64,000 bases of DNA, taken from assembly GCA_018398995.1 (NCBI GenBank), contig CP073759.1, positions 992,001-1,056,000 on the forward strand, given 5' to 3'. Position 1 is the stretch's first letter, and every line of letters begins with the position of its first letter. A program made the translations under genes and the position numbers. Source of the DNA: Methylophilaceae bacterium (lineage in GTDB: Bacteria > Pseudomonadota > Gammaproteobacteria > Burkholderiales > Methylophilaceae). This document shows positions 54,935 to 64,000 of this stretch, piece by piece. The notes beneath the pieces were generated by a model, which saw only the letters and a list, made by a program, of their open reading frames with translations, ran no database searches and was not told where the DNA came from.

Positions 54935-55251
54935 AATTCATTATATTTTTTTGCAGAATCTTTTGACTTACTCACTGGATACTTAACTGCATTTTTCTGA
55001 ATTTTTTCCAATACAATTTCCTCGACATCTAGATTGTATTTATTTGCAATTAATAAAGCATATGCGAAAACATCAGCAAGCTCTTCTCTTACTTTTTCGC
55101 AATCTGCTTCATCAGCTTTTTTCCAAAGAAACAGCTCAAGCAACTCACTTGTTTCGATATTCAAAGCGATGGCTAAATCCTTAGGATTATGAAATTGATC
55201 CCAATTTCTTTCATCACGAAATTTGATTAAAGCCTCAATTGTTTTTTTCAT
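54931..55251 (-). CDS. MazG-like nucleotide pyrophosphohydrolase
   Basis: A 106-residue all-alpha NTP pyrophosphatase of the short MazG-like/dCTPase type. The metal motif is ExxE (E36, E39) followed by E57-x-x-D60 (EELADVFAYALLIANKYNL). It would hydrolyse (d)NTPs to the monophosphate and PPi. Its stop overlaps the start of the nuclease-helicase gene (ATGA), so the two form a tight operon. Such enzymes can clean nucleotide pools or, in defence loci, deplete them. The ribosome site is weak. Confidence 0.87.
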   Translation of the reverse strand: MKKTIEALIKFRDERNWDQFHNPKDLAIALNIETSELLELFLWKKADEADCEKVREELADVFAYALLIANKYNLDVEEIVLEKIQKNAVKYPVSKSKDSAKKYNEL

Positions 55252-55633
55252 TTTTTCGATAACAACTTTGTAGTTTATAAATTTAATTGGCAGAAATACC
55301 GCCTTGATTCGTTCAAGAACCTCAATTCACATTACCAACTATGTTGATACAATTCTAAATCAAAAAAACAGCTCTGTAACTTAGATAATTATTATCATTT
55401 AATTCAATTACTTACATTATTTATTGTATTTAAGCTACAGTCCTAACCTATAAAAATTAAATACAGCCATAATAATTTTTGAGTTGCACTCCTAGATACT
55501 TATCGCTAAAAAGCTATTAGTAATTACAACAATTTTTCACTTATCAAATATATATCATTCTTATTTGATAGGTTTGCAAAATACAAAAGCCCCGGAGGGC
55601 TTTTGTAATTAAACTCTTAAATAGCTACACATG
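55252..55633. other. A+T-rich gap upstream of the island operon
   Basis: 382 bp between the MazG-like gene and gyrB. It contains the gyrB terminator (55583-55606); no gene is seen in the rest. It must hold the promoter of the two-gene island. No clear CTGT-N8-ACAG LexA box was found by eye. Confidence 0.6.
55583..55606 (-). terminator. Rho-independent terminator of gyrB
   Basis: A perfect 10-bp stem ACAAAAGCCC/GGGCTTTTGT with loop CGGA, lying 28 bp after the gyrB stop. The A-run in the stem supplies a U-tract on the minus strand. Confidence 0.85.
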
Positions 55634-59181
<3,548 letters not shown>

Positions 59182-59428
59182 CGTTGTGCCTAATTATGTA
59201 TTTAATATATATATAAAACTAATAGTAATAGTAATGTCTTTTTTTTCTGTGCATTATCTTCATTATCTAATTAAATCATTCAGTTAATACCATTTAAAGC
59301 CTGTTTAAAACCTTGTTTGTTGCTGTGGATTAAATGTGTATGCATTTTGCTTTTTACTAAAGTGCTGTTTTACACAACTTTTATCCACACCTTTTTCTAG
59401 CTGATTATCCACACCCGTTTTATGCCGA
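59182..59428. other. oriC: Candidate replication origin (oriC) between dnaN and dnaA
   Basis: A 247-bp A+T-rich gap. Two perfect DnaA boxes TTATCCACA lie at 59381-59389 and 59405-59413, a weaker TTTTACACA at 59368-59376, and an inverted box TGTGGATTA at 59324-59332. A candidate unwinding region with alternating AT and triplets TAA-TAG-TAA-TAG-TAA (59203-59234) lies at the dnaN side. Gene orientation diverges around this area. An alternative is the dnaA-rpmH gap, but only one box is seen there. Confidence 0.75.
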
Positions 59429-60853
59429 TTAATCACGTATGACTTGGGTTAAAAAACCAATATCACGCGCGATATTTTGATCATTCAATCTTAATTGTTC
59501 AATCTCTTCACAAGCATGCATCACAGTTGTGTGATGACGATTACCAAAAGCTTCACCTATTTCAGGAAAGCTATGATTGGTTAACTCTCTCGCTAACGAC
59601 ATAGCCACCTGTCTTGGCCTGGACACATTTCGTGATCGCTTTTTACTATGCATTTCGGCCACTTTTATTTTGTAATAATCTGCCACTGTTTTTTGTATAT
59701 TTTCAATGGTGATTTGGCGGCCGCGAACAGCAATTAAATCACGTAATGCATCTTTTGCTAAATGGATGTCCATGGCTTTGCCAGTAAACTTAGCCATTGC
59801 AACGATACGGTTAAGTGCACCTTCTAGCTCACGGACACTAGAGCGTATTTGTTTTGCCACAAAAAACGCTACATCTTCATCAAGATTGATTTTAGACTCT
59901 TCTGCTTTTTTAAGCAAAATTGCCACGCGCATTTCTAGCTCTGGCGGCTCAATCGCTACCGTTAATCCCCAGCTAAACCGGGTACGTAATCGCTCATCAA
60001 CATCGGTAATTTCTTTTGGATAAGTATCACAAGTAATGACAATCTGCTTTTTTTCTTCGATTAAGGTATTAAAAGCATAAAAGAATTCTTCTTGCGTACG
60101 TGTTTTTTTGCCAAAGAACTGAATATCATCAATAAGCAATAAGTCTAAAGAATGGTATTGCTTTTTAAAAGCATCAAACGCTTTGTTTTCATAGGCTTTT
60201 ACAACATCAGACACATAACGTTCGGCATGTAAATAACGAATTTTTGCCTCGGGATTTTGCTCCTTAAGTCGATTACCAATGGCTTGTAGTAAGTGGGTTT
60301 TACCCAACCCAACCCCACCATAGATAAAAAGCGGGTTATAAGCTTGACCCGCATTTTCGGCAACTTGTATGGCCGCAGCACGCGCCAACTGATTGGCGCG
60401 ACCAGTGACATAATTATTGAAATTAAAAGCCGGGTTTAAGCCAGTCACTACTTCACTTTTATTCACTGCTTTTTTGTTATTAACACTGGTTTTGTTAATT
60501 TCGGCCTGAGTTGACCCGTTTCGGTTTTCTTTTCTTGTGTATTGCTCTACATTAGATTGCGCGCTTTGACGGTTTGCAGATGAAGGATTGTTTTTAGCTT
60601 GTGCAGTAGAAGCGGGTTTATTGCTGGTGGTGATTTGAATGGAAATGATTTCTGAAAACAACTCTTCGGCTATTTGTTCAATCTTACTCAAAAAACGATC
60701 TTTTACCCATTGCTGCACGAATTTATTAGGCGCAACAACAATAAAGCTATTATCTGTTATTTCAGTTTTAAGCGGTTTAATCCAAGTATTAAATTGTTGT
60801 GCGGACAGCTCTTGCTCAAAACGGCTAAGGCAGGCAGGCCAAAATTTTTTCAT
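59429..60853 (-). CDS. dnaA: Chromosomal replication initiator DnaA
   Basis: A 474-residue AAA+ initiator. Domain I (FWPACLSRFEQELSAQQF) is followed by a variable Asn/Ser/Thr-rich domain II, Walker A GGVGLGKTHL, Walker B LLIDDIQFF and the DnaA signature RHHTTVMHACEEIE in domain IV. A TTG at 60925 would add 24 residues not found in the family; the ATG at 60853 begins MKKFWPACL, matching betaproteobacterial DnaA, and is chosen. Confidence 0.97.
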   Translation of the reverse strand: MKKFWPACLSRFEQELSAQQFNTWIKPLKTEITDNSFIVVAPNKFVQQWVKDRFLSKIEQIAEELFSEIISIQITTSNKPASTAQAKNNPSSANRQSAQSNVEQYTRKENRNGSTQAEINKTSVNNKKAVNKSEVVTGLNPAFNFNNYVTGRANQLARAAAIQVAENAGQAYNPLFIYGGVGLGKTHLLQAIGNRLKEQNPEAKIRYLHAERYVSDVVKAYENKAFDAFKKQYHSLDLLLIDDIQFFGKKTRTQEEFFYAFNTLIEEKKQIVITCDTYPKEITDVDERLRTRFSWGLTVAIEPPELEMRVAILLKKAEESKINLDEDVAFFVAKQIRSSVRELEGALNRIVAMAKFTGKAMDIHLAKDALRDLIAVRGRQITIENIQKTVADYYKIKVAEMHSKKRSRNVSRPRQVAMSLARELTNHSFPEIGEAFGNRHHTTVMHACEEIEQLRLNDQNIARDIGFLTQVIRD

Positions 60854-60960
60854 CGGTTTACCAATACCCCAGTTAATTAATGGTTGAAGAAAAGACGACG
60901 TTGGCGTTTTGAATTTTTTTGCCAAATACTAGCTAATGATTTTAACCTGTTTAGTACGAC

Positions 60961-60969
60961 TTATCCACA
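60961..60969 (+). promoter_or_regulatory. Single DnaA box upstream of dnaA
   Basis: A perfect TTATCCACA in the dnaA-rpmH gap, 108 bp upstream of dnaA. A lone box here suits autoregulation of dnaA. Confidence 0.75.
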
Positions 60970-61067
60970 GGCAATTACATTTTTATTTTAGCGAAATAGC
61001 GATTGACAAGATAGTGAGTTATCGGGTTTAATGGAGGGCTTTGTAGCATTCGCAATTGGAGATTTAA

Positions 61068-61202
61068 ATGAAACGTACTTATCAACCGTCTAAAACACGC
61101 CGCGCACGTACGCACGGGTTCTTAGTACGCATGAAAACAAAAGGTGGTCGTAAAATTATTGCGGCGCGCCGTGCAAGAGGCCGTAAACGTCTAGGTCTAT
61201 AA
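61068..61202 (+). CDS. rpmH: Ribosomal protein bL34
   Basis: 44 residues beginning [18 protein letters not shown] and ending RGRKRLGL, an unmistakable bL34. A ribosome site (TTGGAGA) precedes the ATG. It heads the conserved rpmH-rnpA-yidD-yidC-mnmE series reading away from the origin. Found by hand translation because of its size. Confidence 0.98.
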   Translation: MKRTYQPSKTRRARTHGFLVRMKTKGGRKIIAARRARGRKRLGL

Positions 61203-61284
61203 TTTTAGCACGTTGTTTGTGTTAAACTTGCCCAGTACCAAATACAGCTGGCAAGATTAAAAGCCAGTAATATCTAAGCCAGCA

Positions 61285-61659
61285 ATGCCTAAACGAGTAA
61301 TAACGAAGTTGGTTATGATTAGAAAAACGGATGAATTTTCATCCGTTTTTAGTTTTAGAAAACGATTCTCAACTGATTTTCTCGTGGTACATTACCAACC
61401 TAACGCCGCATTTGAAACCAAGGTTGGTTTTGTTGTTGCAAAAAAAGTTGCTAAATTAGCCGTTGATAGAAACTATATGCGCCGTGTGTTACGCGAGTTA
61501 TGTCGTCAACAGTTACACGTGTTAACTGGTGTTAATATTGTGATACAGGTAAGAAAACCGTTTAAAAATCGCGATTTCTTATTATTGAAACAAGAGCTTG
61601 CTATGCTATTTGATAAAATACAGCATAAACTAATGCACAAAACAGTAGAAAATGAGTGA
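61285..61659 (+). CDS. rnpA: Ribonuclease P protein component
   Basis: A 124-residue basic protein with KTDEFSSVFSFRKRF and the RNase P signature VAKLAVDRNYMRRVLRE. It assists the RNase P RNA in 5' maturation of tRNAs. The exact start is uncertain (61285 or 61315), but neighbours and the signature leave no doubt about identity. Confidence 0.95.
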   Translation: MPKRVITKLVMIRKTDEFSSVFSFRKRFSTDFLVVHYQPNAAFETKVGFVVAKKVAKLAVDRNYMRRVLRELCRQQLHVLTGVNIVIQVRKPFKNRDFLLLKQELAMLFDKIQHKLMHKTVENE

Positions 61660-61681
61660 GGCATAATACATTGTGTTGATA

Positions 61682-61891
61682 ATGCGTAAACTTTTTATTG
61701 GTTTGATTAGAATCTATCAGTTATGTTTAAGCCCTTTTTTAGGTGCCAATTGTCGCTTTTATCCAAGTTGTTCTGCCTATGCTATTGAGGCAATAAACAA
61801 GCATGGCGCAATGAAAGGTAGTTATCTTGCGATATTAAGATTGGGTCGTTGTCATCCTTGGTGTGATGGTGGACATGATCCAGTGCCTTAA
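61682..61891 (+). CDS. yidD: Membrane protein insertion efficiency factor YidD
   Basis: 69 residues with an amphipathic N-terminus and the family block [15 protein letters not shown]...HG, then [14 protein letters not shown]. It assists YidC-dependent membrane insertion. A GTG at 61673 is possible, but the ATG at 61682 gives the standard length. Confidence 0.95.
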   Translation: MRKLFIGLIRIYQLCLSPFLGANCRFYPSCSAYAIEAINKHGAMKGSYLAILRLGRCHPWCDGGHDPVP

Positions 61892-61945
61892 TGGTTATTA
61901 ACCGTTTTTTTGAACCGTCAATTTTATAAAGAATAAAGAGTTGTA

Positions 61946-63592
61946 ATGGATACCAAACGTTTAGTTTTATTTGTTGTATTTTCATTTTCTATCATGATGT
62001 TGTGGGATGCTTGGCAAGTTAAAGATCGTCCTATTAATGCTGATAACACAGCGAGCGAAACATCAACTGCGGCCGAAACCAGTGCAGATGTTATTCCAGC
62101 CGCCTCATCACAGGCTGTTGTTACAGCAGATAGCAATCAAACCCAAGTATCTGGTGAGCGGATTAAAGTCAGTACAGATTTATACCAAGCAGAAATTAGT
62201 ACGCTTGGAGGCGATATACGTCATTTAACACTCAATAAGCATCGTGCGGATGGTAAGGAACAAGGACGTTTTGTTTTAATGGATGATGCTGCTAAACCGA
62301 TGTTTTACGTTGCGCAAAGTGGCTTAATTGGTAAAGATCTACCTAATCATAAAACGTTATTTACTGCAGAAAAAAGTCGCTATGTGATGGCAAGTGGTTC
62401 AAATACCCTTCAAGTAGTGCTGTCTTGGTTGGGTAATGATGGTACCAAGGTTGAAAAAATATATACGTTTCATCGTGATCGCTACGAAATTGATCTAACG
62501 CATCGTATAAATAACGCGATTGGCGGTGAAGTGGCGCCATCAGTTTATTATCAAATTACGCACGATAGTGAGTCGAATCAAGGCTCAACTTTTATGCCAA
62601 CCTTTACTGGTGGTGCTTATTACACGGATGCAGATAAGTTTAAGAAAATTAAGTTTTCTGAAATGGCAGACCGAAATTTATCACTAAAAACAAAAGATGG
62701 TTGGATTGGTGTGATTCAACACTACTTTGCTAGTGCTTGGATTCCTAAAGCGGGAACGTCACAAGAGTTTTATACAAAACAATTAACCGATAATTTATAT
62801 GCAGTTGGTGTTGTTAACCCGATTGGTAAGATTGCACCCGCTGCTACCAATGAGATAAGCGCAACATTATTTTCAGGCCCACAAACTGAAGCTGATTTAG
62901 AAGCGGCTGCGCCTGGTTTAGAGTACGCAGTTGATTATGGTTGGCTCACTATCATTGCTAAACCATTATTTTGGTTACTTTCAAATATCCATGGATTTAT
63001 TGGTAACTGGGGTGTTGCCATTATTGTGCTGACTATTTTGCTGAAAGCGGCTTTCTTTAAGTTATCTGCCACTAGTTATCGTAGCATGGCGCACATGCGT
63101 GAAATGGCGCCGCGCATGCAAAGCTTGAAAGAAAAGTTTGGTGATGATAAGCAGAAACTGCAACAAGCGATGATGGAAATGTATCGCAAAGAGAAAATTA
63201 ATCCTTTAAGCGGCTGTTTGCCTATTTTGGTGCAAATCCCTGTTTTTATTGCGCTTTATTGGGTGCTGTTAGGTTCTGTTGAGTTGCGTCATGCACCATT
63301 TTTTGGTTGGATTACTGATTTATCTGCAAAAGACCCTTATTACATTTTGCCGATTTTAATGGGTGCTTCTATGATTGTGCAGACGTATTTAAATCCTGCA
63401 CCTGCTGATCCACTGCAAGCAAAAATAATGAAAATAATGCCTGTTGTGTTTAGTATATTTTTCTTCTTTTTCCCGGCTGGTTTGGTTTTATATTGGTTGG
63501 TTAATAACATTTTATCGATTGCACAGCAGTGGTATATCAATAAAACCATTCATGCTGAAACATTAGCCAAAAAAGGCAGTGGTAAACGTTAA
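61946..63592 (+). CDS. yidC: Membrane protein insertase YidC
   Basis: A 548-residue Oxa1/YidC-family protein. An N-terminal anchor ([18 protein letters not shown]) and a large periplasmic beta domain precede the five-helix insertase core, with the conserved [16 protein letters not shown] and [10 protein letters not shown] segments. It inserts and folds inner-membrane proteins. Its 3' end overlaps mnmE. Confidence 0.97.
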   Translation: MDTKRLVLFVVFSFSIMMLWDAWQVKDRPINADNTASETSTAAETSADVIPAASSQAVVTADSNQTQVSGERIKVSTDLYQAEISTLGGDIRHLTLNKHRADGKEQGRFVLMDDAAKPMFYVAQSGLIGKDLPNHKTLFTAEKSRYVMASGSNTLQVVLSWLGNDGTKVEKIYTFHRDRYEIDLTHRINNAIGGEVAPSVYYQITHDSESNQGSTFMPTFTGGAYYTDADKFKKIKFSEMADRNLSLKTKDGWIGVIQHYFASAWIPKAGTSQEFYTKQLTDNLYAVGVVNPIGKIAPAATNEISATLFSGPQTEADLEAAAPGLEYAVDYGWLTIIAKPLFWLLSNIHGFIGNWGVAIIVLTILLKAAFFKLSATSYRSMAHMREMAPRMQSLKEKFGDDKQKLQQAMMEMYRKEKINPLSGCLPILVQIPVFIALYWVLLGSVELRHAPFFGWITDLSAKDPYYILPILMGASMIVQTYLNPAPADPLQAKIMKIMPVVFSIFFFFFPAGLVLYWLVNNILSIAQQWYINKTIHAETLAKKGSGKR

Positions 63593-64000
63593 TTCACAAG
63601 ACACAATTGCCGCGATTGCCACAGCAAGTGGCGCTGGCGGCATTGGTATAGTCCGTGTTTCTGGTGCCTTATGTGCTGAGATTGCTACTCACATTCTGGG
63701 ACACTGTCCTTCACCGCGCTATGCGGCTTACCTCGACTTTAAACAAGCAGATGGTGAGTTGATTGATCGTGGTATTGCCATTTATTACAATGCACCACAC
63801 TCCTACACTGGTGAGGATGTCTTAGAGCTTCAAGGACATGGTGGCACCGCACTGATGCAAATTTTACTTGCCCGCTGTATTGATCTGGGCGCGCGTCAAG
63901 CAACACCTGGTGAGTTTACGAGGCGTGCCTATCTCAATGATAAACTTGATTTGGCACAAGCTGAGGCGGTTGCCGATGTGATTAATGCAGCAACAGCAGA
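63579..64000 (+). CDS. mnmE: tRNA modification GTPase MnmE (3' end outside window)
   Basis: The N-terminal folate-binding domain is visible: [38 protein letters not shown] and [23 protein letters not shown]. The frame runs to the window end, so the G domain is missing. The only initiator found is GTG at 63579, overlapping the yidC end by 14 bp. MnmE with MnmG modifies U34 of certain tRNAs. Confidence 0.93.
   Translation, partial: MVNVNSQDTIAAIATASGAGGIGIVRVSGALCAEIATHILGHCPSPRYAAYLDFKQADGELIDRGIAIYYNAPHSYTGEDVLELQGHGGTALMQILLARCIDLGARQATPGEFTRRAYLNDKLDLAQAEAVADVINAATA

Noticed and set aside
59429-60925. dnaA starting at TTG 60925
   Set aside because: It adds 24 residues not found in the family; the ATG at 60853 yields the conserved domain I start.

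Overview
The window looks like the origin-proximal part of a chromosome from a low-GC betaproteobacterial methylotroph, most likely Methylophilaceae (Methylotenera/Methylophilus-like). This rests on three things. The dnaA-dnaN-gyrB order has no recF. A formamidase cluster matches the fmdCABDEF layout I recall from Methylophilus methylotrophus. A sucrose-phosphate synthase/amylosucrase/fructokinase cluster is of the type found in methylotrophs. The family assignment is inference; no methanol dehydrogenase or RuMP gene lies in the window. No tRNA, rRNA, CRISPR array or IS transposase was seen.

Layout. 1-4.8 kb (+): sucrose synthesis and turnover (fructokinase fragment, fused SPS/SPP, amylosucrase), then ompW. 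5.7-17 kb: a microaerobic respiration block with hemN, a CcoH-neighbourhood transporter, an FNR-type regulator, a radical SAM protein, and ccoISNOQPGH. Four FNR boxes punctuate it (ompW, hemN/fnr, ccoN, ccoI). 17-21 kb: tpiA, fba and fbp, divergent from a CbbR-like LysR regulator. 21-25.6 kb: hicAB, an orphan ORF, a small MscS protein, rlmF and ycaO. 25.8-32 kb: dodecin, a short RelA, a glycosyltransferase, a second tpiA and a second MscS protein.

31.7-51 kb is one nitrogen-scavenging supercluster transcribed on the minus strand. It holds porin fmdC, formamidase fmdA, fmdB, an amide/urea ABC transporter (binding protein, two permeases, two ATPases), the complete urease set ureDABCEFG, a HupE/UreJ permease, and a two-component pair. 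The kinase of that pair is an NCS1 transporter fused to a hybrid histidine kinase; its partner is a LuxR-type response regulator. Near-identical 16-bp palindromes (TACG-N8-CGTA) sit 118-130 bp upstream of fmdA, fmdC and the kinase gene. They are the best candidate operator of this pair.

52.2-55.6 kb is an A+T-rich accessory island. It encodes a MazG-like pyrophosphohydrolase overlapping a GIY-YIG/DUF2075-helicase/S24-peptidase fusion that carries a LexA-like Ala-Gly cleavage site. This is the strongest candidate here for an incompletely described, possibly defensive, system. 55.6-64 kb is the replication origin region: gyrB, dnaN and dnaA leftward; rpmH, rnpA, yidD, yidC and mnmE rightward; DnaA boxes in the dnaN-dnaA gap. 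Most genes left of the origin run away from it, as expected for highly expressed genes.
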